Made by a program: the position numbers and the translations under genes
Notes under the pieces: model-generated
The model's input: only the letters and a program-made list of their open reading frames with translations
Database searches by the model: none
Told to the model about the DNA's origin: nothing
In this document: piece after piece, positions 43,985 through 53,045 of the stretch
How the letters are laid out: every line of letters starts with the position of its first letter
How positions within the stretch are numbered: position 1 is the first letter of the stretch
Source: Clostridium estertheticum
GTDB taxonomy: Bacteria; Bacillota; Clostridia; Clostridiales; Clostridiaceae
DNA length: 64,000 bases
Reading direction: 5' to 3'
Assembly: GCF_011065935.2 (NCBI RefSeq)
Contig: NZ_JAAMNH020000001.1
Coordinates: 4,733,001-4,797,000, forward strand

Positions 43985-45759
43985 TCTATTCTATATTCTT
44001 TTAATTTTCTATACAGTGTTGCTCTACTTAATTCTAAAGCCTCAGCAGCCTTTGTAATTGATTGTTTGCTATGTCCAAAATGTTCTAAAGCCTTTAAGAT
44101 TTCTCTTTTCTCTAACTCCTTAATAGGTACAATTCCTACATTTTTATTAATTTCCAAAGTATTTGCTGAAACTTTCAACCTCTTAGGCAAATCCATACAT
44201 TTTATAACTGAACTACCACACATATTTACCGCATATTCTATGGTATTTTCCAGTTCACGTACATTCCCCGGCCATTGATAATTCATAAAAATTTCTAATA
44301 CAGCATCCTCTATTTCACTTATATGCTTTTCTAGCTTAACATTACATTTTTCCAAAAGATAATCCACAAGAATCACTATGTCATCTTTTCGATCTCTTAA
44401 TGGAGGTATATTAAGGGGAATTACATTTAATCTATAAAACAAATCTTGCCTAAACTCGCCTTCTAGTACTTTCTTTTCTAAATCTTTATTTGTAGCTGCA
44501 ATAATTCTTACGTCTATAGGAATGGCCTCTTTTCCACCAATCTTCTCAATAACGTACTCCTGGACCACCCTTAAAAGTTTAGTTTGAAGATGAATAGGCA
44601 TATCTCCAATTTCATCCAAAAAAATAGTTCCCTTATTTGCTAATTCAAATTTTCCTGCCTTGCCTCCTCTTCTTGCCCCTGTAAATGCACCATCCTCATA
44701 TCCAAAAAGCTCACTTTCTAGCAATTGTTCTGGAATAGCTGCACAATTTATAGGAATAAAAGGACCCTTAGCTCTAGTACTATAAAAATGAACAGCCCTT
44801 GCAAATAATTCTTTTCCCGTTCCACTTTCTCCCTGAATAAGTACTGTAGAAGTAGATTTCGAAGCTTTTTCTGCTTCTACTTTAACCTGCTCTAAGCAGG
44901 AACTACTCCCTATAATGCTGTCAAAGGAAGTGACCATAGTACCTGTAGTAATATTGTTTACTGTTTTTAACAAATCAGAAATATTACTAAAGGAACATAC
45001 TATGCCAAAACTTTTATCACCAATACTAATAGGCTTTGCATCAAAAACTCCCCTAAAATGATGGTTATCCCTATTATAAGTGAATTCTTTATTTTTTAAA
45101 TTCTTATGTTTCTCAATAAGCAGATCAAAATCTAAACTGCCGATAAGATTTTTTATATTGGTATTTAAAATTTCGTTTCCCTTGAGCTTAAATAGCTCTG
45201 CTGCTTTGGTATTATAATGAAGAATATTTCCTGCGTGATCTGCTGCTATAATCCCTCTATCTACAGAATCAAGAACTATCTCAAGTTCGAGTGCCAAAAG
45301 CTTTATTTGCTCTGTATTTTCCTGTTCTAATAACTTTGATGATATTAAATCTGCCATTCTATTTAAAAAATTCATTAAGTTTTCTTTATTATTTATAATA
45401 GCATCCCTTTGTTCTTCTTCAAAGGCAATAAGACCAATAACTCCAACAGTCTCATTCCCCACATTAATTGGACAACAGACCTCTGCAAATTCCTCGCAAT
45501 TTTGGACATTCTCACATTCCAGGCAAGTAAAATGTTCCCCAGGATTTTCAATAATAAAGCTCTTTCCTTGTGTTAAAGAAAATCCAAAAGCAGATTTTTC
45601 ATTTACTTTTTCGCCAATACAATTTCTATATCTTCCAGTACCTGCTATTCTATTATAATTGTTATCTACAACAGTCACATCAACCCTTATGACACTTGAT
45701 ATTGCCTCAGAAATCTTCTGAACATTTGAAACAATTTTTATCAAATCCATCCCTATCAT
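43963..45759 (-). CDS. Sigma-54-dependent transcriptional activator
   Basis: 598 residues: an N-terminal sensor region with several cysteines (GKSFIIENPGEHFTC, ECENVQNC, EFAEVCC; about 75-110), a PAS domain (about 160-270), the AAA+ domain with Walker A GESGTGKE (about 305) and the sigma-54 contact loop GAFTGA (about 356), and a C-terminal Fis-type HTH (about 555-595). The Cys cluster could bind a metal or Fe-S cluster, or sense thiols. It precedes cyuA, which carries a -24/-12 promoter, so it likely activates cysteine breakdown. Confidence 0.9.
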   Translation of the reverse strand: MIGMDLIKIVSNVQKISEAISSVIRVDVTVVDNNYNRIAGTGRYRNCIGEKVNEKSAFGFSLTQGKSFIIENPGEHFTCLECENVQNCEEFAEVCCPINVGNETVGVIGLIAFEEEQRDAIINNKENLMNFLNRMADLISSKLLEQENTEQIKLLALELEIVLDSVDRGIIAADHAGNILHYNTKAAELFKLKGNEILNTNIKNLIGSLDFDLLIEKHKNLKNKEFTYNRDNHHFRGVFDAKPISIGDKSFGIVCSFSNISDLLKTVNNITTGTMVTSFDSIIGSSSCLEQVKVEAEKASKSTSTVLIQGESGTGKELFARAVHFYSTRAKGPFIPINCAAIPEQLLESELFGYEDGAFTGARRGGKAGKFELANKGTIFLDEIGDMPIHLQTKLLRVVQEYVIEKIGGKEAIPIDVRIIAATNKDLEKKVLEGEFRQDLFYRLNVIPLNIPPLRDRKDDIVILVDYLLEKCNVKLEKHISEIEDAVLEIFMNYQWPGNVRELENTIEYAVNMCGSSVIKCMDLPKRLKVSANTLEINKNVGIVPIKELEKREILKALEHFGHSKQSITKAAEALELSRATLYRKLKEYRIEQYQSEK

Positions 45760-45792
45760 CCTTTTGTTTTTTGCCTAGATACACGCTTATTA

Positions 45793-45862
45793 TATATCTG
45801 GTGCCACCCACGTGGCAAGTGGCAAGTTTCTCGGCTAGATATGGGGACGGTTAACAATTAAT
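45793..45862. repeat. REP-like palindromic sequence
   Basis: TGCCACCCACGTGGCA is a perfect hairpin with a four-base loop, followed by TGGCAAG, TTTCTCGGCTAG and GGGGACGGTTAAC. Parts recur in the opposite orientation at 41920..41955. Confidence 0.45.
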
Positions 45863-45941
45863 TGAAATATTTTATTTAAAATTTCAAAAATAAATACAAA
45901 TGATAAATTTGGGGATAATATCATGGAAAGAAGGTGTTTTT

Positions 45942-46646
45942 ATGAATGAAGGTCTCATAACGTTAGTGAGAGGGATTATAGGTTTTTTTACCTTATTAAT
46001 ATTTACTCGTGTTCTTGGAAAACAACAGATTAGTCAGCTGACGTTTTTTGATTATGTAGTTGGCATAACTATAGGTTCTACAGCTTCATCTCTAACTACA
46101 GATTTAACTAGCAGAGCATGGCCTCACTGGGTAGGCTTATTTACTTGGACTGTCTTATGCCTAATTTTGCAATTAATAACTCTTAAATCAAAGACTGTTG
46201 AAAAATACCTAGATGGTGAACCCACTATTGTTATTGCAAATGGGAAAATACTTGAGGAATCTATGAAAAAGTTTCGTTACACTATAGGTGATCTTCTAGA
46301 GCAATTAAGAGATAAAGATGTTTTTGATCTAGGAGACGTAGCTTATGCAGTATTAGAAAAAAATGGACAATTATCCATTTTAAAAAAAGCTGAATGTGAT
46401 TCAGTTACACCAAAGGATTTAAAGATTAAAGCTTCCATCGCAAATATTGATGTTGAAGTAATTTATGATGGAACTATTTTACAAGATAACTTAACTAGCA
46501 TTAATAGGAATGAAAAATGGCTAATGACGAAATTAAAAAAGAAAGGTATTAATGATGCTAATGAAGTATTTTTAGCTACCTATAATGCGACCAGTGGTTT
46601 ATTTATAGATCGTTATGAAGATGACGTTGAAAAAAAGGACAAATAA
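45942..46646 (+). CDS. DUF421 membrane protein (YetF family)
   Basis: This 234-residue protein has three N-terminal helices including RVLGKQQISQLTFFDYVVGITIG, the DUF421 signature, and a cytoplasmic alpha/beta part (about residues 85-215) with LDGEPTIVIANGK and MRKFRYT-like MKKFRYT. YetF-type proteins are spore or vegetative membrane proteins of unknown mechanism. The start at 45942 is set by AAGAAGG seven bases before; an upstream in-frame ATG at 45900 lacks a ribosome site. It is followed closely by a DUF4363 gene. Confidence 0.87.
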   Translation: MNEGLITLVRGIIGFFTLLIFTRVLGKQQISQLTFFDYVVGITIGSTASSLTTDLTSRAWPHWVGLFTWTVLCLILQLITLKSKTVEKYLDGEPTIVIANGKILEESMKKFRYTIGDLLEQLRDKDVFDLGDVAYAVLEKNGQLSILKKAECDSVTPKDLKIKASIANIDVEVIYDGTILQDNLTSINRNEKWLMTKLKKKGINDANEVFLATYNATSGLFIDRYEDDVEKKDK

Positions 46647-46662
46647 AAATAAAGGAGTAATT

Positions 46663-47028
46663 ATGAAAAAATTTATATCATACGCTATAGCAATAGTTAC
46701 TTTAACAGTCTTTGTACTTTTGATGTTAGGTGGTAATTATTTGAAAAAGCCTCGCAACCCCTCAGAAGATGTGATTTCACTTGTAGAGCTGTCTATAGAA
46801 CATGCAAAGGTTGAAAAGTGGGATATACTTCAGCAAGATATCGCAAGTATTGATACTGCTTGGAAAAAAATTATACCACGCATTCAATTTAGCGTAGAAA
46901 GAGATGAACTATATAATATAAGTTTAAACCTTGCAAGACTTCGCGGTTCCATATCCTCCGAGGATAAAACTAGTACACTAATAGAATTAAATGAAATTAT
47001 TGAAGATTGGGAGGAATTAACGCGGTAG
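46663..47028 (+). CDS. DUF4363 family membrane-anchored protein
   Basis: This 121-residue protein has an N-terminal signal anchor (about residues 4-25) and a helical extracytoplasmic domain with VELSIEHAKVEKWD and LARLRGSI. DUF4363 proteins are repeatedly encoded behind DUF421 proteins in clostridia, as here (17-bp gap), and probably interact with them. AAAGGAG precedes the ATG at 46663; the frame extends further up inside the DUF421 gene but without a ribosome site. Confidence 0.85.
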   Translation: MKKFISYAIAIVTLTVFVLLMLGGNYLKKPRNPSEDVISLVELSIEHAKVEKWDILQQDIASIDTAWKKIIPRIQFSVERDELYNISLNLARLRGSISSEDKTSTLIELNEIIEDWEELTR

Positions 47029-47073
47029 TTTATAATGTTCAATTTAAAAGGCTCTATTATAGTCGCAGAGACA

Positions 47074-47109
47074 AATGCTACTACTTTTACAATGGGTGGT
47101 AGCTTTTGT
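47074..47109 (+). terminator. Intrinsic terminator
   Basis: GCTACTAC pairs with GTGGTAGC across an 11-base loop, followed by TTTTGTTG. It ends the DUF421-DUF4363 operon. Confidence 0.75.
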
Positions 47110-47469
47110 TGTGTAAAAAACTATGCAGAAATTTCTTTCCCTTTTAGTTCATAGAGTACTAAGTTTAAATTATCGTATATAGTAATTCGTCAAATACAAT
47201 TTCTTTATAAAATTGCTTCTCTAACAAAACAGATTACCTGTATGGGCATAATGATTCTAAAGGAGGCTATCGCCTTTAAAGACTTTTAAAAGCAAAATCT
47301 ATGTGCACAAACATATTTGCATTGTAATATAAATTTCAATAAGCCTACGGCTACGCTAGCGCTTTTTTAGGATAAATTAAAATGAATTTTTACGGACCAA
47401 TGATGGCTATCGATTAACCCTGAGACACGATGTCCAACGGTGACCATATGGAATTTTGAACTAAACTCT
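47110..47469. other. Non-coding stretch with repeat debris
   Basis: No gene is visible in these 360 bp. It contains a short hairpin AAAGGAGGCTATCGCCTTTAAAG near 47261-47285, the palindrome-rich AGCCTACGGCTACGCTAGCGCT near 47343-47364, and unique sequence up to the family 2 repeat. The GC-rich patch with AGCGCT resembles, but does not match, the loop of family 1. Confidence 0.45.
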
Positions 47470-47700
47470 TTTTTCTTGTATTATGCTAACAAAAGTATAT
47501 ATTGCGCAGAATGCATTTGAGCAAGCCTTAGAAATTCTAAATTAATTTTAGTGGAAGAGACGTTAAGAAAATTACATGTTTGAGAGTTAGCGAGTTTGTA
47601 ATTTTTAGTCTCTTTCAATAAAATTAATTTAGAATTTCTTGGCGACGCGAAAGCATTCAAGCAATATATACTTTTCGTTATAGCATAATATAAGAAAAAA
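47470..47700. repeat. MITE-like palindrome, family 2, copy 4 (longest)
   Basis: The outer arms TTATGCTAACAAAAGTATATATTGC and GCAATATATACTTTTCGTTATAGCATAA are inverted copies. Inside them lie GAATGCATTTGAGCAAGCC / CGAAAGCATTCAAGC, AAATTCTAAATTAATTTTA / TAAAATTAATTTAGAATTT and a central GAGACGTTAAG..CTTTC part. No gene is inside. It ends 13 bp beyond the helD stop codon. Confidence 0.8.
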
Positions 47701-47713
47701 TTTTCAGTCCATT

Positions 47714-49882
47714 TTAGAATGAACTTTTTTTAACCACATGAAGCTCATGCAATGCTCTAGTTGCCATCACATATCTTAGCTTATCCTCTTGCTTATATTC
47801 ATCACCGGTATCACCTGGGCCTTCTAGCACCATGATAACTGCATCAAACTCAAGTCCCTTAGCAAAATAGGATGGAATGACCACAATTCCACTATGATAC
47901 ACTGCATTTTCATTGCTAATAATTTTAACCTTAGCACTATCTTTAATTAACTTATAGACCTTTTCTGTTTTACTTATATCTTTGCAGATAATTGCAATAT
48001 TTTCATATGCCTTACTTTTAAAATATTCAATTTTTTGTTCTATATAACTTTTAAATTCATCCTCTTCAAAAATTGATTTTTCAGTTACAGCTTCACCATT
48101 TCTTACTATAGGAACAATAGGCTCTGCACTCAAGTATTTATTAGCATACTCCATAATTTCCACTGTAGATCTGTAGCTAGTATTTAGTTTAAACTCCTGA
48201 ACATTACATTGTGGGAGTATATTTTTTAAGTCGTGCATAGGAAGACTTCCCTCATATGGAATAATCCTTTGATTACTATCTCCAACTATAGTTAAGGAAG
48301 TACACCTTGTTAATTCCTTTATTACTAGGAATTGAAGTTGATTATAATCCTGAGCCTCATCTATTACTACATGTTTTATCTCCTCAGAAATTTTTATTCC
48401 CTCTAACTTAATTTTAAAATACAAGATACCGCCTAAATCATTTTCCGTTAATCTTTTATAGCCATTGATCTTGTTATATAAATCAACACAGTTTCCATAC
48501 TCCATCCAAGTAAGATCTCTTTTTAACGTTATTACTTCTTTAATAACTTCTCGTATTTTGAGTCTTCTATTAAACTCCAAATCATTTACTTTAAAACTCT
48601 GTTCTTCTTCAGATAATGAAGATACAGTTTTTTCATATTCTTTTTGTATAAATCTAACTTTTTCATCTCTAACATCCCTAATCTTAGAATAAATAATTCT
48701 TTTAATTTTCTTGCTTCTTCTAAATAAGGGCATAGTTTTAAAATAATTATAAAACATTTCCATTATGTCTTCTTTAGATAATATTATCTCATTCATAAAA
48801 AATATATCTTCAATTTTAAAGTACTCATTCCCTAATTTTTCTACCGCATCATCAAGGAAATTTTTATACTCTATAGAGTTTTTATACATAATGTCTTCTG
48901 TAAATTCACTTTCCCCACTCAGTACTTTTTCCATGTATTCTTTTAGACTCATTACTTCCTGAATCTCTAAAATATCAAAGGCAAAGTCTCTAAAGGTTGT
49001 CTGTTTAACCCCTGATTCTCCAAGGCTCGGAAGCACTAAAGATATATACTCCATAAATACATTGTTTGGTCCGAGTATTAGAACCTTATCTTGAAGTATT
49101 TTTCTGTAATTATAAAGTAAATATGCTACTCTATGAAGTGCTATAGTAGTTTTTCCACTTCCTGCCACACCATCCACTACAATGGTTTTGGTTCTTGGTT
49201 GCCTTATTAAATCATCCTGCTCCTTTTGTATTGTCATTATTATATCTTTCAACTTTTCTGAAGCATTGCTACTAAGCACCATTTGAAGTATCTCATCTTT
49301 TATATCTAGAGCTGAGTCAAACATACCCATCAGCTTTTCTTTTTTTATAATATATTGTCTCTTAGCTAGAATGTTTACGAGTACCTTTTCTTTAGGTGCC
49401 TCATAAACAGCCTCCCCTAGTGCACCAGTGTAAAATAGAGATGCAATAGGAGCTCTCCAATCTACTATTAGTGGTTCATATGTATCCTCTGGCGTAACTC
49501 CAAATCTTCCTATATACATTTTATTAATACCAAAATCTTCTTCTGAAAAATCAATTCTTCCAAAATAAGGAGAGCTCTTAAGCTCCGTTAACTCCTTAAG
49601 TCTTCTATCAATAGTTTTAAAGGCTTCTTCTTTAACATATATCTCATGATCAAAATATTCTATTACCATATCTTCATCATCTCTATAGTCTTCAATTACT
49701 TTTTTTCTATATTCTAAAATATATCTTGTGATTTCCTTTCTCTTTTCAATATATTTTAGAATTTCTTCACTAATAATTTCAACATCAACCTTCAATTTTT
49801 CTTCTTCTATATTGAATTCTAATTGCTTCTTTAATTCCACTTCTATGAGAGTATCACCCATATCATATTCGTTATTATTCAA
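47714..49882 (-). CDS. helD: HelD-type RNA polymerase recycling ATPase (UvrD-like)
   Basis: About 722 residues. The N-terminal coiled region (about 10-100) corresponds to the arm that enters the RNA polymerase channel. The helicase core has Walker A GVAGSGKTTIALHR (about 240-253), VIDEAQDYN (about 510), the SNQRI motif near 540, TSYRST and the final LRYVMATRA. HelD frees stalled RNA polymerase by ATP hydrolysis. No DNA-unwinding accessory domain is evident. TTG at 49882 is favoured, eight bases after GGGG; GTG at 49891 directly adjoins that site. Monocistronic. Confidence 0.87.
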   Translation of the reverse strand: MNNNEYDMGDTLIEVELKKQLEFNIEEEKLKVDVEIISEEILKYIEKRKEITRYILEYRKKVIEDYRDDEDMVIEYFDHEIYVKEEAFKTIDRRLKELTELKSSPYFGRIDFSEEDFGINKMYIGRFGVTPEDTYEPLIVDWRAPIASLFYTGALGEAVYEAPKEKVLVNILAKRQYIIKKEKLMGMFDSALDIKDEILQMVLSSNASEKLKDIIMTIQKEQDDLIRQPRTKTIVVDGVAGSGKTTIALHRVAYLLYNYRKILQDKVLILGPNNVFMEYISLVLPSLGESGVKQTTFRDFAFDILEIQEVMSLKEYMEKVLSGESEFTEDIMYKNSIEYKNFLDDAVEKLGNEYFKIEDIFFMNEIILSKEDIMEMFYNYFKTMPLFRRSKKIKRIIYSKIRDVRDEKVRFIQKEYEKTVSSLSEEEQSFKVNDLEFNRRLKIREVIKEVITLKRDLTWMEYGNCVDLYNKINGYKRLTENDLGGILYFKIKLEGIKISEEIKHVVIDEAQDYNQLQFLVIKELTRCTSLTIVGDSNQRIIPYEGSLPMHDLKNILPQCNVQEFKLNTSYRSTVEIMEYANKYLSAEPIVPIVRNGEAVTEKSIFEEDEFKSYIEQKIEYFKSKAYENIAIICKDISKTEKVYKLIKDSAKVKIISNENAVYHSGIVVIPSYFAKGLEFDAVIMVLEGPGDTGDEYKQEDKLRYVMATRALHELHVVKKSSF

Positions 49883-49912
49883 AACTATCACCCCATTTCA
49901 ATGGTTATATTT

Positions 49913-51001
49913 TTATAAAATTTCATGCCATCCAATAATATCTACAATACCAAGGCCTGGAGAATCATTAATACTTATTCTATTTCCTGTAACACAAGCT
50001 CCACCAATTATTGAATCATGCTCAAATAACAGCATAGTATCTAGGTCTGCTTTAATCATATTAGATTTTGATGCCGCAAAACTAGTTGCTGCTGTTATGC
50101 CCATTCTACTTTCTAGCATACAGCCCATCATGCATCTTATTCCCATATTTTCTGCCATATTGTATATTTTTATTGCATTATTTATGCCTCCACACTTCAT
50201 AAGCTTTATGCTTATAAGGTCTGCTGCTCTTCTTTCAATTATCTTAAAGGCATCTGAAGGACCAAAAACTGCTTCATCTGCAAGAATTTTCGTTTCCACA
50301 TTATCCGTAACATATTTTAGTCCATCTATATCCCAAGCATTAACTGGCTGCTCAACGAACTCAATGTCTAGTCCCATATCTTCAAACTTTCTAATAATAC
50401 TTACAGCTTCCTTCGGTCTCCACCCTTGATTAGCATCTACCCTTATTTTAGTTCCGCGCCTTACTGCTTTTCTTACTGCTTTTACTCTCTCTATATCAAG
50501 GTCTATATCATTTCCAATTTTTACCTTTAAATATGTATACCCATCCAATACGGCTTCTAAGGATTTCCTTACCATTTGTTCCACAGTATCATTTGCTATT
50601 GTAAGATCTGTAGTTAATGAAGTTTTGTATCCTCCCAAAAATTTATAAAGTGGCAATCCATATTTTTTACAAAGTAAATCATATATAGCAATATCAATAG
50701 CCGCTTTCGCACTATTATTTCCGTGAATAGCATTGTGAATTACTTTCATAATTTCTTCAAGATTATCAATGTCTAGACCTATGATATCAGGTTTAATATA
50801 ATTTATTGCACCAATAATTGAATTCTCTGTTTCCCCAGTTATAGAAGGTGTTGGTGCTGCACTACCATAACCTACTTCCCCTGTATCTGTAATCATCTTT
50901 ATGACTATTTCATCAGAGTATGTAAGAAATCTCTTTCCTACTCTATATGGCTGTTTCAAAGGGGTACTAATTTTCCCCATTTTGATCTCTTTTATTTTCA
51001 T
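49913..51001 (-). CDS. Dipeptide epimerase (L-Ala-D/L-Glu type), enolase superfamily
   Basis: This 362-residue enolase-superfamily enzyme has the acid-base lysine pair YLKVKIG (about 158-164), metal ligands in VDANQGW (about 190), FVEQPV (about 217) and ADEAVFG (about 243), and the second base lysine in SIKLMKCGG (about 267). This pattern fits the L-Ala-D/L-Glu epimerase (YkfB) clade that recycles murein dipeptides. Its neighbours are the PepV dipeptidase and an OPT transporter, which supports a role in peptide use. Exact dipeptide specificity is inferred. Confidence 0.85.
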   Translation of the reverse strand: MKIKEIKMGKISTPLKQPYRVGKRFLTYSDEIVIKMITDTGEVGYGSAAPTPSITGETENSIIGAINYIKPDIIGLDIDNLEEIMKVIHNAIHGNNSAKAAIDIAIYDLLCKKYGLPLYKFLGGYKTSLTTDLTIANDTVEQMVRKSLEAVLDGYTYLKVKIGNDIDLDIERVKAVRKAVRRGTKIRVDANQGWRPKEAVSIIRKFEDMGLDIEFVEQPVNAWDIDGLKYVTDNVETKILADEAVFGPSDAFKIIERRAADLISIKLMKCGGINNAIKIYNMAENMGIRCMMGCMLESRMGITAATSFAASKSNMIKADLDTMLLFEHDSIIGGACVTGNRISINDSPGLGIVDIIGWHEIL

Positions 51002-51138
51002 AATTATCCCTCACTATAAGTTTAATATTATTTATAGAGTTTAACTTGTTCATAATATTATATTATACCTCTATATTCATTTTAATTCTACAGCTTTTAT
51101 ATTAATTAATTGCAAAAATATACTGCTTTAAAATACTA

Positions 51139-51171
51139 AGACCTATATCTTATTTTATAAGATATAGGTCT
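51139..51171. terminator. Hairpin 1 of a twin pair
   Basis: AGACCTATATCTTA pairs with TAAGATATAGGTCT. A sister hairpin with the same AGAC..GTCT frame and the same ATCTTATTTTATAAGAT core lies 23 bp away. Confidence 0.6.
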
Positions 51172-51193
51172 ATAAGTTAATGCATTTTTGCTA

Positions 51194-51226
51194 AGACTTG
51201 CATCTTATAAAATAAGATGCAAGTCT
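51194..51226 (-). terminator. Hairpin 2 of a twin pair, at pepV 3' end
   Basis: AGACTTGCATCTTA pairs with TAAGATGCAAGTCT. It overlaps the pepV stop codon. The tail is weakly T-rich, so pepV may end through the two hairpins together. Confidence 0.65.
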
Positions 51227-52616
51227 ACTTAGCTAATTCATATAATGCGTGAGCATATATTTTAGCATTCTTCATTAAATTATCAATAGTGATATATTCA
51301 TTTTTCTTATGAATAGTATCTGGTTCTCCTGGGAACATTGGTCCAAATGCTACAGTGTTAGGCATTTCTTTAGCATAAGTTCCTCCCCCAATAGATACTA
51401 ATTTAGCTTCTTCTCCAGTTTGCTCAGTGTAAACTTTTTGAAGTGCTTTGATAATTGGGCTTTCTGGTGAAAAGTATAATGGCTCTTGATGAACAAAATT
51501 TTCTACTTTTATTCCAGTTCCTTGTATTTTATTATTAAATGGATTCATCATATCTTCTAATTTGTTTGTTACTGGGTATCTTAAATTTAAAGTCATTGTA
51601 GCAGAATTTTCATCCATACTTACAACTCCTACATTAAAAGATAATTTCCCTGAATTTTCATCTTCAAGACAAACGCCAAAAGACTCACCATGTGTTTCCA
51701 TACCTATATTCACATTTAAAAATTCTACAAATGTTGCCACATCGTTTGTTCCAAGTTCTAACGTTCCAAGGAAAGCAAATAATTGCATTATAGCATTCAT
51801 TCCAAGCTCTGGTGTACTTCCATGAGCTGCTTCACCTATAGATTTAATTATTACCATATCTTCTTTAACTTCTGCTGAAAGCTTGTAATCCATTTTTTTT
51901 GCAAAAGCATCTAATGCTATAATAACATTTTTTGCGTCCTTAGCTACAATTGCCGCTTCACAATAATCAGGTACTATATTAGCTACTGACCCACCCTTAA
52001 TATATTTTATGTGGTTTTCACTTGAATTCACTTTATTAAAATCTTTTACAATGTTGAAAATAGTTATACCTTTTTCTCCATTAATTATTGGATAGTCTGC
52101 ATCTGGTGTAAAACCAGCAACTGGTGCTTTTTCTTTTTCTAAGTAATGTTCCAGTTCCTTGCTTCCTGTTTCTTCATTAGTTCCAAATAAAACTCTGATT
52201 CTTTTAGAAATAGGCAATTTTGCATCTTTAATGGCTTTTAGTCCGTACAGTGTTGCCATTATTGGCCCTTTATCATCTGTAGTTCCACGTCCGTACATTT
52301 TACCATCATGAATTTCTGCACCATAAGGTGGGTAAATCCATCCATCGCCTTCAGGCACTACATCTAAGTGACCTAAAGCTACAACATAATCTTCACCTTG
52401 TCCGTACTCTGCATATCCAACATAACCATCTAAGTTAACTGTATGAAAGCCTAAATTCTTTGCAGTATTTAAAGCAGATTCTAGTGCTTTAGCTACACCT
52501 TCGCCAAAAGGCATGCCAGGTTTTGGTTCACTTTCTATACTCTTAATTCTTATGACTTCCTGAGTAGACTTAACAATATCTTCTTTCATAGCGTCAATTA
52601 ATTTATTTAATTCCAT
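51225..52616 (-). CDS. pepV: Dipeptidase PepV (M20 family)
   Basis: This 463-residue zinc dipeptidase has ligands H83 and D85 in LGHLDVVPEG, D115 in GRGTTDDKGP, the catalytic glutamate pair in TNEETGS, and a conserved final histidine in EPDTIHKKNE. A lid/dimerisation domain occupies about residues 190-370. The length is normal. GGAGG precedes the ATG. It cleaves dipeptides in the cytoplasm. The region upstream to 52890 is AT-rich without a gene. Confidence 0.95.
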   Translation of the reverse strand: MELNKLIDAMKEDIVKSTQEVIRIKSIESEPKPGMPFGEGVAKALESALNTAKNLGFHTVNLDGYVGYAEYGQGEDYVVALGHLDVVPEGDGWIYPPYGAEIHDGKMYGRGTTDDKGPIMATLYGLKAIKDAKLPISKRIRVLFGTNEETGSKELEHYLEKEKAPVAGFTPDADYPIINGEKGITIFNIVKDFNKVNSSENHIKYIKGGSVANIVPDYCEAAIVAKDAKNVIIALDAFAKKMDYKLSAEVKEDMVIIKSIGEAAHGSTPELGMNAIMQLFAFLGTLELGTNDVATFVEFLNVNIGMETHGESFGVCLEDENSGKLSFNVGVVSMDENSATMTLNLRYPVTNKLEDMMNPFNNKIQGTGIKVENFVHQEPLYFSPESPIIKALQKVYTEQTGEEAKLVSIGGGTYAKEMPNTVAFGPMFPGEPDTIHKKNEYITIDNLMKNAKIYAHALYELAK

Positions 52617-52910
52617 ATTAGTTTCCCTCCATTTTTAGTCTACATTCGTAGCTATATTCACATAAATCGGTTTAAACCACTTTATGTGGGTTTAATGTAT
52701 TAAAGTAGATAACCTAATAAAATAGTTAAACTACTAAATTAGCTAGTTAGGGCATTATATTTATTATTTATTGAGTCTAATATTGTATACCGTAGTTAAA
52801 TTATAACATTAAGTAGTTTTTTTGTCTATTTTCGTAGCATACAAGTAAATCCATAATCCAAGTCCAAAGAACATCAATTTAGAGAATTGTGGCTTGCTGG
52901 AAGTAATAAA

Positions 52911-52944
52911 TAAAGATGGCAACTACAATGCAGTGCCATCTTTT
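52911..52944 (-). terminator. Intrinsic terminator behind OPT gene
   Basis: AAAGATGGCA pairs with TGCCATCTTT across a 14-base loop. It lies about 100 bp after the OPT stop on the minus strand; a short open stretch between them (53036-52977) has no start codon and no name. Confidence 0.7.
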
Positions 52945-53045
52945 GTATTTGAAATTTATTTTTTCTATACAGTCACAATATTGTCTTTATCTATTTCGCA
53001 CTCTAAATTATCAGAGATTTTAAATATCGTGTTTAAACATTTTTA

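Noticed and set aside
49728..50429. 233-codon plus-strand frame opposite the helD start and dipeptide epimerase
   Set aside because: It spans two real minus-strand genes and is Ser/Ile-rich as expected for an antisense frame.
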